DNA from: Actinomycetota bacterium
Lineage (GTDB): Bacteria; Actinomycetota; Geothermincolia; Geothermincolales; RBG-13-55-18
Reading direction: 5' to 3'
DNA length: 64,000 nt
NCBI GenBank assembly: GCA_014360685.1
Contig: JACIXB010000011.1
Location: 124,001 to 188,000, forward strand
Shown here: piece by piece, positions 46,923 to 55,854 of the stretch
How positions within the stretch are numbered: the stretch's first letter is position 1
How the letters are laid out: each line of letters begins with the position of its first letter
Notes under the pieces: generated by a model
The model's database searches: none
Seen by the model: the letters and a program-made list of their open reading frames with translations, nothing else
Told to the model about the DNA's origin: nothing
Made by a program: the position numbers and the translations under genes

Positions 46923-47930
46923 TTAAGAAAAACCATTCCGGGTTTCCGCCGATGAAAGTACAATTAAAGACCATTTCTCGACATGGACGTATTCGCTTTC
47001 ATCTGCATCTGGTGGTTTGGCCCATCCTATGAACCGATCCCCCGCGCCTGAGCATTCCGTTGCTGCTAAAATGGGGCAGGCGTCGTCTGGTCCATCATAT
47101 ATCGTTATAGCGCCGTATTCCTCCTCGTCGCCGAATATTCCACTATGCCGTCCCTGTCAATATCGGTGCAGTGCACTATTGGCGTGCCGGGCCGGCGAAC
47201 GACATTCAGGCCATCCCACAAGGCAACTGTGGCGTCGAACTCATGGTATTGGATGAATACGGAATAATATGCTGGATACCACCATCTAACAGGAGAGTGA
47301 TCAACGGGCACCGAGAAAGTAATGGTGTTCGAAGCAAGTATTTGTTGCGTATATGCTTTGTGTTACGCTACCGTCGTATTTACCATATGCTACCAGCGAA
47401 ATTGGTGGCGGCGTTTCAGCGGCTTTATCAAAATTTGCGCCTATGATTTCAACGTGAACTATCTGCGTGTCTGATCCATGATCCGGTGTGATGGAATATA
47501 TGGCCGGTTTATGCGAGGCTTGGGTTCTTTCCGACTAGGTTGATTCCATAGATAAGAACATCACCGGGATAATAACGAAAGCAATGGAAATGAGTTTCCT
47601 TTGATATAAGGTTCTCACAGTGATCTATCCTTTCTGGGTCCAGCCCAAACTCTTTGCCGGCGGCTTTGTGAGGCCATGCGCTCCACTGCACAGCAACAAA
47701 TCACACTGGCTCAGAAAAGCGGATGGCAAGGGAGCTTGCGGGAGAGGTGAATGGTCTCGCCGTCTCCGCCTGAGCCTCGGGCGAATAACAAGGGCAAGAA
47801 CATAAGAAACATCATCGACAGGGTCGGGCTCCAAAGATCCAGGCGCTCCGCCAATGATTTCGTTTAGGGTGTAATGTCGGTTTCGGTATCTTGGCATATG
47901 CAAAAGCAAGCCCTTATGGGTGTTTAACAT
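46923..47930 (-). pseudogene. Decayed TIG-domain surface protein
   Basis: Protein-like segments run along the reverse strand in several frames, broken by shifts: NEIIGGAPGSLEPDPVDD and DVSYVLALVI (about 47770-47860), HCENLISKETHFHCF and YYPGDVLIYGINLVG (47520-47625), then a clear IPT/TIG segment PAIYSITPDHGSDTQIVHVE continuing IIGANFDKAAE (about 47420-47515), SVFIQYHEFDATVALWDGLN (about 47230), and finally FIGWAKPPDADESEYVHVEK to a TAA at 46923. The base composition is lower in GC than the flanks. It was probably a secreted protein related in design to the one at 35.6-37.7 kb. Not functional as it stands. Confidence 0.65.
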
Positions 47931-48183
47931 GTATTGCCAGGAACAGCAATCGATATGTTGCTTGCCAGGTCGTGATTACAGACGTTCCGGGACACATGCT
48001 TGACACGAGGGCATCCCTTGGCGAAGATTTGAGGAGGGCTAAACGGATAACGCTCTACGGATTTCGGCATTGTCGGAAAAGCCTGGGTCAAGCGGGTTTG
48101 CGGCGCCGGAAGGTGCGACGCCCGAGAGCGGGGCAAGGAAGCCGGTGGAAAGAGTCCGTGAACGACGCAAGGGGGGTGGTCAG

Positions 48184-48678
48184 ATGAAAGGGTGTTTTCG
48201 AGCCCTGGTCTTCGTCGCCGCTTTTTCGTTCCTCCTGATCCTGGTGGCGGGGCCGGCGGCGGCCAAAGGCGGTTTCGACGAGTTCGGGTACAATTACGGA
48301 GCCCGGATTTTCTCCGGAAAGGCTGACGGCGTGGACCGGGTCCTGGACGGAAAGGTATGGGGCGATCCCACCTACGCCAACGACCACCTGGTCATGAAGT
48401 GGTCCAAGGCATGGGATGACGCCCGTTTCCACGGGGCTGACTGGACGCCGGACGCCTGGTGCTCCAACGAATGGAACGGGGCCTTTCCCGGGGGGAGCGG
48501 CGAGGTCTGGCACTACAAGATAATCTGGGTGGGCCCCGAGCTCGAGGACAGCCCCTACTGGAGAGAAGGAGGTTATCCCATCTGGGGCCAGTTCGAAGTG
48601 ATAATGGACCAGGGAACGGCGGAGGGCGGGCATACCTGGTATGCCCATGCCGTACCCTGCGGTTACGGTTGCGAATAG
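48184..48678 (+). CDS. Secreted hypothetical protein
   Basis: 164 residues from the ATG at 48184, behind GGGGGTGG. A classic signal peptide (basic start, LVFVAAFSFLLILVAGPAAA, cleavage after AAA-K) is followed by a compact domain rich in Trp, Gly and Tyr (FDEFGYNYGARIFSGKADG, VMKWSKAWDDARFHGADWTP, EVWHYKIIWVGPELED). It ends with a cysteine pair (VPCGYGCE). Exported and probably disulfide-bonded or metal-binding. No family recognised. It stands alone after the decayed TIG gene. Confidence 0.75.
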   Translation: MKGCFRALVFVAAFSFLLILVAGPAAAKGGFDEFGYNYGARIFSGKADGVDRVLDGKVWGDPTYANDHLVMKWSKAWDDARFHGADWTPDAWCSNEWNGAFPGGSGEVWHYKIIWVGPELEDSPYWREGGYPIWGQFEVIMDQGTAEGGHTWYAHAVPCGYGCE

Positions 48679-48906
48679 CGCATGGCGGCCGGCTAGAGAA
48701 CGAACCCAAGCCTGCATATAGGCGACGTGACCTTCCGGCGCCGACCTTTAAAAGGCCGCTTTCTCCCAGGGTTTCCCGTGCGCTCTTCGGAAAACCCCAC
48801 GCGCCGTTATCCGGAACGACCGGCGGCACGGATTTCTCCGCCCGCGGCCGTTTATGGGCGCGGCAGGAACCGGGCAGAAAGGCGTTTTGCGGTTTCCGGT
48901 CCCCGT

Positions 48907-49070
48907 TCAGGACAGGCGCGGTTCCGTGATCGCCGGGCCATGGGCTCGTGCCAGGCGAGAGCTGAATCCCCGCCACTCGCTCTGTGTAGCGGTATCCCCG
49001 ACCGCCACCCCGCAGTAGCGGCAGTAAACGCTCTCCTCGGGTATCTCTTACCGCAACAGCCGCAGAACAT
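48907..49070 (-). pseudogene. Small zinc-ribbon gene with a one-base frameshift
   Basis: The reverse-strand ATG at 49070 has AAAGGAGAG five bases upstream and begins MFCGCCGK. One base later the continuation lies in another frame: EIPEESVYCRYCGVAVGDTA, with the second CxxC pair, ending PRLS at a stop at 48907. One missing base in the Lys codon (AAG read instead of AAAG) explains it. Joined, it would be a roughly 54-residue zinc ribbon. Either a recent pseudogene or a sequencing error. Confidence 0.6.
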
Positions 49071-49565
49071 GTTCTCTCCTTTCTTTCCCCTTTGTCCGCG
49101 AGGAGGATGGAGAGGGAGGTTGGAGTTCGGGGGCTATGAGGACGGCCTCCAATCCATTCCCTTGACGTTTTCGTTTTCCCACACCCCACGATCAGGTCGC
49201 GGTTTGCCGTTGGATAGGCTTTCCCGGGACCGGCCGATTCTTTGGAAGTACAACCATAAACGCGTTACCGGGACGCAAGGCGGTGGTAGGGCGCCTTAAG
49301 CCGCCCTTCGCGGAGCTTAAAGGCCATGGCCGTCTCGCCGGGGTCCTTCGGATATTGGGGCATGAAGCGCGTGAGGATGATATTCTCGATATGTTTGGGC
49401 GCATGAAGGCCAAGACGTTATCATCGGGAAGAAGAGGCCTTTCCGGGGAGGTCGGATGTCAGGCCGGGCCCTGTGCTCGGGCCGAAAAGAACGATTATCG
49501 GTATCAAGAGTCGGGTCGATCGGGCGCGGGGTCCAGACCGGGTCGAAGAGAAAAAGGAGGACAAG

Positions 49566-50198
49566 ATGGGTGATTATAATGATAAAGTGAGGCGTTTTCT
49601 GGCCGACCTGGAAGTGGACGATCTGGGTTCGTTGGTCAAGGAGGCCCTGCAGTCGGGCGTGAAGGCCACGGACCTTCTTTCGGCCATGAGCGAGGGCATG
49701 GTGGAGGTTGGAAAGCGGTTCGAGAGCGGCGAATACTACCTGGCCGACCTGGTGCTGGCGGGAGAGATGATGAAAGAGGGGCTTAAGGCCCTGGAGCCTC
49801 ACCTGACGGCGGTGGAGGCGGGCAAGAGGGGAACCGTGGTCCTGTGCACCGTGAAGGGCGACATCCACGACATCGGCAAGAACCTGGTGGGCACCATGCT
49901 CAAGAGCGCCGGTTTCCGGGTGATCGACCTTGGCGTGGATGTACCGGCGGAGAGGGTGGTGGAGGCGGTAAGATCGGAGTCGGCCTTCGCCGTGGGCCTC
50001 TCGGTGCTCCTGACCACCATGACCGGTTCCATAGGCGAGGTGGTGGAGGCGCTGCGGGGCGCGGGCCTGCGGGATGGCCTGAAGATAGCCATCGGGGGTG
50101 CTTGCACCACGCCGGAGATGGTGGAGCGTTACGGGGTGGACGCCATGGGGCGCGACGCCGTGGAGGCGGTGCGCATCTTTTCGGGGTGGGCGGCATGA
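49566..50198 (+). CDS. Methyltransferase corrinoid protein
   Basis: 210 residues of the MtaC/MtbC/MttC type, which carries a methyl group on cobalamin between a substrate-specific methyltransferase and an acceptor. The N-terminal helical cap is at 1-85 (FESGEYYLADLVLAGEMMK). The B12-binding motif is DIHDIGKNLVG with His101 as the cobalt ligand, followed by GLSVLLTTM and the IAIGGA loop. The ATG follows AAAGGAGG. No cognate methyltransferase or reactivase gene is adjacent, which is unusual. The next gene is a DUF6506-like protein 41 bp on. Confidence 0.93.
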   Translation: MGDYNDKVRRFLADLEVDDLGSLVKEALQSGVKATDLLSAMSEGMVEVGKRFESGEYYLADLVLAGEMMKEGLKALEPHLTAVEAGKRGTVVLCTVKGDIHDIGKNLVGTMLKSAGFRVIDLGVDVPAERVVEAVRSESAFAVGLSVLLTTMTGSIGEVVEALRGAGLRDGLKIAIGGACTTPEMVERYGVDAMGRDAVEAVRIFSGWAA

Positions 50199-50239
50199 GA
50201 GGTCGGTGACCCGCCATCGGAGTTAAGGAGGTGGAAAAG

Positions 50240-50566
50240 ATGGCTTTCGTGGCCGGTTTCATCGCTCACGCGCCTGACGCGGATCCGGAGAAGCATCGCT
50301 GCGTGATCGACACCGGGAAATACCGCCTGATCGTGGTGGTGGTCGGCAACCAGGAGCAAGCCCTGCAGGAGAGCCGCAGGATGGTGGAGGAGGAGGGCAT
50401 CCATTCCGTGCTTCTCTGCCCGGGCTTCACCCACGCCGACGTGGCGGCCGTCGCCGAGGCGGTAGGGGAGAACGTGGGGGTGAACGTGGCCCGCGGGGAC
50501 GGGCCCAGCAACCGCATCGCCGCGCAGACCATCGCCAGGGAGTGGGGCTCCCCACCGCATGAATGA
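50240..50566 (+). CDS. DUF6506-like small protein
   Basis: 108 residues from the ATG at 50240, placed 8 bases after AGGAGG. A compact alpha/beta protein: FVAGFIAHAPDADPEKHRCV, YRLIVVVVGNQEQALQES, SVLLCPGFTHADVAAVAEAV, VGVNVARGDGPSNRIAAQTI. It resembles DUF6506, found beside corrinoid methyltransfer genes in anaerobes; the function of the family is not known. It is probably co-transcribed with the corrinoid protein. Confidence 0.7.
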   Translation: MAFVAGFIAHAPDADPEKHRCVIDTGKYRLIVVVVGNQEQALQESRRMVEEEGIHSVLLCPGFTHADVAAVAEAVGENVGVNVARGDGPSNRIAAQTIAREWGSPPHE

Positions 50567-51077
50567 CATTTAATTCCAGGTCTTTCCCGGCTTGGGTCGA
50601 GCGTAGGTAAAGTCCCCGGTTCCGGCGGTCGGCCTTACGTATCGTGAAGGTGGCTAAGGATCCCGGAGTGGGGGAAAGCCGTGCGCGAGGGTTTCAGCGG
50701 ATCTAAAGACTGCGCTTCATAGTGAAGTTCGATATATAGCCGGACGCGAGGAAGACCATCCGCTTGCCGTCCCGAAAAGAGCCCCCGCCACCCCGTCAAC
50801 TCATGCGGGGGACGGATGACGGCCCGCTATCCAGGCGGCATCGGGAGTCGGGAGAGAGGGCACCGAGGAAACGTCCGCACAAGCCTCATCCTCGGAGAGG
50901 CATGTGCGCCAGGCACAAGGTGGGAACCGCTCAGGGGCTTCCGTCCAGGCCCAAGGAGTGGGGCGGAATGCGGGAACCCGAGAAGTTCCCTGTCCCGCTC
51001 GCACCGGGAGGCTTTCCCGTTCATACCGGATGAACCAGCCTTCATCGGCCTGGTGAACGCTGCGCGGCGATCATCGC
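50567..51077. other. Gene-free stretch before the methyltransferase
   Basis: About 510 bases between a forward gene and a convergent reverse gene. No gene with a ribosome site, repeat or strong hairpin was found. Confidence 0.35.
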
Positions 51078-51914
51078 TCAGGCGGGTTTGACCGCCTTGA
51101 TGATCCCGTAACCTAAGAGCCCGCTGCGGAAAAAAGAATCCAGTATCTCGCACCCGGACACGAATTCCCGGACCTTCATCTCCGGGAAGGCGCCCGGCTT
51201 CTCCCGCAGGACGCGGAGGGCGTTTTCCCTCCAGAGCATGGGGGTAGGGAGTACCCGGTCCGTTATGTCCAGGATGGCCACCTCCCGGAAACCCGCTTCC
51301 ACCAGGCGGTCGGCATAGGTGCCCATGGTGGGCAGCTGGGCGGGCCCCCAGGCCTTGAGCAGCTTGTAATATTCGCCCAGGTGGGACAGGAAGAAGAGCA
51401 AGCCCTTATGCGGTGAGAGCGGCTTGCGCTGCACGATGTCGCACATGATCAGCGTCCCGCCCTCCCGGAGGACGCGGTAACACTCCCCGAAGAGCCTGCG
51501 CTTATCGGACATGGTGTGGGCGGCCTCCAGGATCCAGACCAAGTCGAAGGATCTATCGGGGTAGCCGTTGTCCATGCCGTCGGCCACGCGGAAGCGCACC
51601 CTCTCGTACCCCCTCGAGCGGGCCCCCTCCTGGGCCAGGCGCACTCCCCGTTGGCTGGTGCTGATTCCCTCCACGGAACACCCATACTTCTCGTGGAGGC
51701 GGAAGGCGGGGGTACCGATTCCGCAGCCCACGTCCAATATGCGGGTATCGGCGCCGATATCGCACAGCTCGGCCATCCTCTCTACCATGGCCTCGGCGGC
51801 CGCGACGATGTCCATGTCCGACCGGTCGAAGTAACCGAAATGGAAATTGTCCCCCATGAATTCCTTCCAGGCGTCGGTGATCTGATCGTAATGGGTCTTG
51901 GAGTCCAGCGGCAC
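51078..51914 (-). CDS. SAM-dependent methyltransferase
   Basis: 278-residue class I methyltransferase. Motif I ILDVGCGIGTP, motif II region DLVWILEAAHTMSDK, and the post-I acidic loop are visible. Sequence around HYDQITDAWKEFMGDNFHFG is typical of the tocopherol/sterol/UbiE-like group that methylates small molecules. Starts at GTG 51914 with a weak GGGGGTG. It is the only gene in its unit. The acceptor is unknown; a link to the corrinoid gene nearby is not implied, since these enzymes use SAM directly. Confidence 0.88.
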   Translation of the reverse strand: MPLDSKTHYDQITDAWKEFMGDNFHFGYFDRSDMDIVAAAEAMVERMAELCDIGADTRILDVGCGIGTPAFRLHEKYGCSVEGISTSQRGVRLAQEGARSRGYERVRFRVADGMDNGYPDRSFDLVWILEAAHTMSDKRRLFGECYRVLREGGTLIMCDIVQRKPLSPHKGLLFFLSHLGEYYKLLKAWGPAQLPTMGTYADRLVEAGFREVAILDITDRVLPTPMLWRENALRVLREKPGAFPEMKVREFVSGCEILDSFFRSGLLGYGIIKAVKPA

Positions 51915-52451
51915 CGATCACACCCCCGGGTTACCTTGTCCTTACCCTACGACCGAGGCACGGTTGGTCCGGAATCGCCTCTCGTCGCCCCTCCGGCGTC
52001 TGACCCGCCGCGAAATCCGCTTCCTACTGCAGCCGCCGCAACGAGAGGGGACCGCCCTGTGTGGCCCGCCCTTGTTAACTCGCTATCTTGCCCCGTTGAC
52101 TTTTGACTTAATAATTATGCCCTCGAAGGTGCCGGTTCGCAACCAGGAAACGAGCGGACGTCCATTTCGTTCTGTCGACCTGTCGTTTTCTCTTGGAAGA
52201 CGGGCGGCCTTTCAATTCCTTGCGGTCTCCGGGATGCCTGCATGAACGATACGGCGGATCATTCCCGGTCCTGGAGCAAGCAGCGGCCGGTCGGCCGCTA
52301 CCCCTTGTACCGTATAGCCTTCTCGCTCATTGCCGAGTAAAAGTTCTTGGATCGGTGGATGGCTACCGTTCCTTCCAAAGTATCGCACTCGGGGCCTCCT
52401 GGAGGTGGACCTTCCGCGGTGATGGGCGTTCCTCGCCGTCAGGGCATGCCT
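51915..52451. other. Gene-free stretch before tRNA-Ser(GCU)
   Basis: About 540 bases with lower GC near 52095-52120, where two TTGACT boxes lie seven bases apart next to AATAATTAT. They are too close to the A/T-rich box to act as standard -35 elements for it. No gene is evident. Confidence 0.35.
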
Positions 52452-52457
52452 TATAAT
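52452..52457 (+). promoter_or_regulatory. -10 element of tRNA-Ser(GCU)
   Basis: A perfect TATAAT; transcription would start about 30 bases before the mature tRNA. The -35 region is weak. Confidence 0.5.
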
Positions 52458-52494
52458 TTAAGGAAGGAAGGTGGGCGACGGCCATATAACCCGC

Positions 52495-52587
52495 GGAAGG
52501 GTGACCGAGCTGGCCTAAGGTGATCGCCTGCTAAGCGATTGTGCGGGTAAAACCGCACCGTGGGTTCGAATCCCACCCCTTCCGCCA
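52495..52587 (+). tRNA. tRNA-Ser (anticodon GCU)
   Basis: 93 bases with encoded CCA. Acceptor stem GGAAGGG pairs with CCCTTCC; the anticodon arm ATCGCCTGCTAAGCGAT gives GCT; a long variable arm (TGTGCGGGTAAAACCGCAC) is typical of serine tRNAs; the T arm has GGGTTCGAATCCC. Confidence 0.96.
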
Positions 52588-52777
52588 GGCACCGGCCGGG
52601 AGAAGGCGGCGGTCTCTCCCGGTTTGCTTGTCCTTGAGAACGGGCGGGGATGAACGCCTCCGTCGCGCCCGGGGAGGAGGCAGCCCCATAGGCATGGGGA
52701 GGCCGGGGAAGGCACCCGTGCGGCGGGGAGGGCCAGGTTTAGAGGGAGTGGAAAGCGGTCGGGGAAAGGAGGGGAAA

Positions 52778-53383
52778 TTGACCAGGAGGAGGCTGCGCAA
52801 GATAGTGGCCCGGGAGATGGGCCGGGACCCGCGCCGAAAGGAAAGGCGCAGGGAGCGGAGAAGGGAGAGAAAGCGCCGCGGGAGGAAGGCGGTTTTCCTC
52901 GTTTCCGTGGGGGCCGGGGTTCTTGCCGCCCGCGCTTACCTGGAGAAGCCGGCACAGGGCGGGGGAAGGGTGACCCTGGCCGATACGCAACCCGGGCCCC
53001 TGAGCACCATGATGGCCGAGCTCATGAAGGGTCTGCTCAAGGACCCGCAGAAGAAAGCCCTGGCCGATCGGCTCAGTTTTTCCCTGGCTCTGCAGGACTT
53101 GAACAACCCCGACCTGGCGGCCACCATGCGTTTTCAGGGAAGCGACGTCACGGTGAGCAACGGCGTGGCGGAGGACGCCGACGTGTACGTGGGGACCGAG
53201 CTGGGCCTGCTCCTCAGCCTGGCCGGGGCGGGCAGGGGCGGTCAATTCATAAAGTGGTTGCAGTCGGAGGAGGGGAAAAAGGTCGTTCAAGCCCTGCGCG
53301 GCGGGCGTTTCAGGATAAGGGGCGTGGCCCGCAAGCCCCTGCAGATGCTGCGTTTTCAGAGGCTTTTGACCCCCGCCGGCTGA
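52778..53383 (+). CDS. SCP2-like sterol/lipid-binding domain protein
   Basis: 201 residues from the TTG at 52778, which has AAAGGAGGGG upstream. The N-terminus is extremely basic (RRKERRRERRRERKRRGRK), then a single membrane helix (AVFLVSVGAGVLAARAYL). The C-terminal domain (about 70-190) has the SCP2 pattern: ALQDLNNPDLAATMRFQGSD, GVAEDADVYVGTELGLLLSL, and RGGRFRIRGVARKPLQML. Such domains bind hydrophobic ligands. It is alone between tRNA-Ser and a convergent receiver gene. The ligand is unknown. Confidence 0.75.
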   Translation: MTRRRLRKIVAREMGRDPRRKERRRERRRERKRRGRKAVFLVSVGAGVLAARAYLEKPAQGGGRVTLADTQPGPLSTMMAELMKGLLKDPQKKALADRLSFSLALQDLNNPDLAATMRFQGSDVTVSNGVAEDADVYVGTELGLLLSLAGAGRGGQFIKWLQSEEGKKVVQALRGGRFRIRGVARKPLQMLRFQRLLTPAG

Positions 53384-53406
53384 GGAGGGGTTGCCCGGCG
53401 GGCTTT

Positions 53407-53811
53407 TCAGCGCCGCGAGCAGCCGTTGCGTCCCGGGTTATCCTCGGTGCATACCAGCTTCTTGACCGTTTCTCGCAATTCCTCGAGCTTGAAGGGCTTG
53501 GTTATGTAAGCCTCGACCCCCATCTCCATGCACTTGTCCCGATCTTCCTTCCCGGTCTTGGCGGTGAGCATGATGATGGGAATATCCCTGGTCTCTCCGG
53601 AGGACTTGAGCTGGCGGAGCACCTCGTAGCCGTCCATGCCCGGCATCATGATATCCAGCAATATCACGTCGGGTTTTTCGGCCGCCGCCAGGCGCAGGGC
53701 CTCCCGGCCACTGGGAGCCGTGTACACCTTGACGCCTATCTTGGCCAGGTTCAGCTCCACCAGGCGGAGGAGCAATTGGTCGTCATCCACCACCAGGGCT
53801 CGAGCTTCCAC
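53407..53811 (-). CDS. Single-domain response regulator
   Basis: 134 residues from the GTG at 53811, preceded by GGGAGGG; a longer GTG start at 53841 lacks a site. The receiver is complete: acidic pocket VVDDDQ, phospho-acceptor in VILLDIMMPGMDG, Thr in IIMLTAKTG and Lys in YITKPFKL. No output domain. It faces the SCP2-like gene tail to tail and has no kinase next to it, so its partner is encoded elsewhere. Confidence 0.93.
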   Translation of the reverse strand: MEARALVVDDDQLLLRLVELNLAKIGVKVYTAPSGREALRLAAAEKPDVILLDIMMPGMDGYEVLRQLKSSGETRDIPIIMLTAKTGKEDRDKCMEMGVEAYITKPFKLEELRETVKKLVCTEDNPGRNGCSRR

Positions 53812-53896
53812 AATTTCCCTCCCAGGCCCCTTGGTTTCCACACTCTATAGATTTACCCTGCCGTGCTTGCCTTGAAACTTTTTCGCTATCCTTCAC

Positions 53897-54231
53897 CGCC
53901 GGGGATGAACGCACGGGAAAAGCGGATCGATCGCCCCTCGGTCAGGCGGAGGAGACGAGCGGGAGGTGCCCGGATGCGGTTTCCGCTCGAGACCCTGCTC
54001 TCCGTCCCTTAACGCCGGGGATGAACGCACGGGAAAAGCGGATCAATCGCCCCTCGGTCAGGCGGAGGAGACGAGCGGGAGGCACCCGGATGCGGTTTCC
54101 GCTCGAGACCCTACCTTCCGTCCCTTAACGCCGGGGATGAACGCGCGGGAAAAGCGGATCGATCGCCCCTCGGTCAGGCGGAGGAGACGAGCGGGAGGTG
54201 CCCGGATGCGGTTTCCGCTCGAGACCCTGCC
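53897..54231. repeat. Three tandem copies of a 116-bp unit
   Basis: Copies begin at 53897, 54013 and 54129, each with CGCCGGGGATGAAC. They differ at only a few positions (for example GATCGATCG against GATCAATCG). The third is cut short near 54231. Each unit holds an inverted repeat (GAGCGG ... CCGCTC, about 20 bases apart). They lie between a receiver gene and the promoter of the MerR/TetR hybrid regulator. Confidence 0.92.
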
Positions 54232-54323
54232 TCGGGGTCCAGCGGATGAACGGGAGGTGACGGGGACTCGTTGATGAGTGGTTCCCGGGGCTTGTTGACA
54301 GGCCAGGAATCGGGTTTTAATAT

Positions 54324-54355
54324 TTGACTGACTATTCAGTTTTTTCCGATACAAT
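54324..54355 (+). promoter_or_regulatory. Promoter and operator of the MerR/TetR regulator
   Basis: A -35-like TTGACT (54324) and TACAAT (54350) flank a perfect palindrome, ACTGA-CTAT-TCAGT (54327-54340). The spacing is 20 bases, longer than usual, as seen in promoters controlled by MerR proteins. Binding of the adjacent regulator here is likely. Confidence 0.55.
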
Positions 54356-54381
54356 TAAGCGGATTCGAAGAAGGAGGAATC

Positions 54382-55272
54382 TTGGCGCGAAAAGCAAGCC
54401 AATCTGAGGAAAGGGAAAAACAGCGCACGCCCGGCTGGGAGACGGAGGATTTCCTGCGGGTCTTCCAGGGCCGGACTGGAAACGCCATAACCCGCAACCG
54501 GCTGAATCGCTACCTGCGGGAGGGACTGCTCTTTCCTCCGGGAAAGGACGGCCGCTTCGGCGAAAAGCACCTGGAGCGGTTGCAGATGCTCGAGCACCTG
54601 CGTTCCCGCTACGGGATGAGCATGCGGGACATGGCGGGTATCTTCGGCGTGCTGGAAGGGAGGAGCGAGGAGCCCGTCCGGGAAGTGGTAACGGAAAAGG
54701 GGGACGACCGGAGGAGGAAGATCATCGCCAACGCGGCGCGCCTTTTCGCGGGCAAGGGTTACCACGGCACCACGGTGGATGAGATCGTGCAGGCCACGGG
54801 AATAGCCAAGGGGACCTTCTACCTTTATTTCGAGAGCAAGGAGGACCTGCTGGTAGAGGTGATCAAGAACCTCATCGACGAGACCTTGCAGGGTATCGAC
54901 GAGAAACTGCGGGGCAAGGGAAGGAGCGATTTCGTTACCCGGATCGAGGCCAAGGGAGAGGAGCTCCTGGGGCTTTACCTGGAGAACAGCGAGCTGCTGT
55001 ACATGATGCTCGGGGAATCGGTAGGCAACGAGCGCCTCCAGGAACAGATCCAGGAAGTTTACGAGCGGTTGGCGGAACGGCTGGAGGAGGACCTCCAGTG
55101 GGGGGTACGAGAAGGGGAGATATTCCCTTACCAGGACCTGAGGACGGTGGCCTACGCTTTGGTGGGAATGGGGCAAACGGTGGCCGTCCTGGTATCCGCT
55201 TCGGACCGCGAGCAACTGCCCAGGATAAGAGCCACGGTTGACCAGCTCATCCGGCGCATCTTCTCCCGTTGA
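54382..55272 (+). CDS. Hybrid MerR/TetR-type regulator
   Basis: 296 residues from the TTG at 54382, behind AAGGAGG. Residues about 28-95 look like a MerR-type winged helix (ITRNRLNRYLREGLLFPPGK, HLERLQMLEHLRSRYGMSMR). Residues about 108-160 are a full TetR helix-turn-helix (IIANAARLFAGKGYHGTTVD, EIVQATGIAKGTFYLYFESK) and the rest a TetR ligand domain. Two DNA-binding domains in one protein are uncommon. It is transcribed from a promoter containing a palindrome. The target may be itself and the AOR gene 750 bp downstream, but this is not shown. Confidence 0.88.
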   Translation: MARKASQSEEREKQRTPGWETEDFLRVFQGRTGNAITRNRLNRYLREGLLFPPGKDGRFGEKHLERLQMLEHLRSRYGMSMRDMAGIFGVLEGRSEEPVREVVTEKGDDRRRKIIANAARLFAGKGYHGTTVDEIVQATGIAKGTFYLYFESKEDLLVEVIKNLIDETLQGIDEKLRGKGRSDFVTRIEAKGEELLGLYLENSELLYMMLGESVGNERLQEQIQEVYERLAERLEEDLQWGVREGEIFPYQDLRTVAYALVGMGQTVAVLVSASDREQLPRIRATVDQLIRRIFSR

Positions 55273-55480
55273 GGGACGCTCAACCCCTTCCATTTTCAAA
55301 CCTTCGTGCGCGGGCATGGCCGCCGCGAGGGGTTGAGGAGATGGTCCCCGCAACGCCGTGGCCGGTTCCCGGCCGAAGGCCGCGGTGTGAGCCTGAGAGA
55401 TTGAGAGAGGAGAGAAATTCTCGGGTAACGCCTTAGGCATGGGTTTGGCGAGAAGGCGCTGATTCAGGCATTAAAATAAG

Positions 55481-55602
55481 GACCCCGGTTTCCGGCAAAC
55501 CGGGGTCAGCAGGGAGGGAGGTGCTCCGGTAGGGGTACCAGAGCACGGATGAGGTCACTCACTCAAATCTTCCCTCCTCGAAATCCCACGCATTTCGAGG
55601 AG
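55481..55602. other. Three adjacent perfect hairpins between regulator and AOR
   Basis: GACCCCGGTTT/AAACCGGGGTC (55481-55507, 11 bp, 5-base loop); GTGCTC-C-GGTA/TACC-A-GAGCAC (55521-55546, 10 bp, GGGG loop); CTCCTCGAAAT/ATTTCGAGGAG (55574-55602, 11 bp, 7-base loop). The first could end the regulator transcript, or terminate reverse transcripts since CTTATTTT follows on that strand. The rest of 55273-56027 has no gene. Confidence 0.6.
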
Positions 55603-55854
55603 TCGTTAATAAGTTATGCTACCATCTGGTTTACAAATATACAACCTACGGGGAAAATAATCAAGATATTTGTTTTATCGACTTGCCGGTTCTTCCGGGT
55701 TGCCGCCCGCGACCCCTCCGTACCGTTTCACGCCCCAAGCCTTTCATTCCCAGTCTCATCCGCGCGAAGGGACCCCTGGCCGGGATGCCGGCGGCCAGAT
55801 TATATGCACGGCCTATCTATATCGCGGTTTTATCCAGGTCACCCGCCGTTCTTT

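Noticed and set aside
53897-54231. CRISPR array
   Set aside because: Units are contiguous 116-bp tandem copies without variable spacers, and no cas genes are near.
53966-54274. A forward open frame through the 116-bp repeats
   Set aside because: It exists only because the repeats keep a frame open; no ribosome site or protein-like composition.
55380-55480. TPP riboswitch suggested by CCTGAGA near 55394
   Set aside because: The second conserved TPP block is missing and the downstream gene does not fit.
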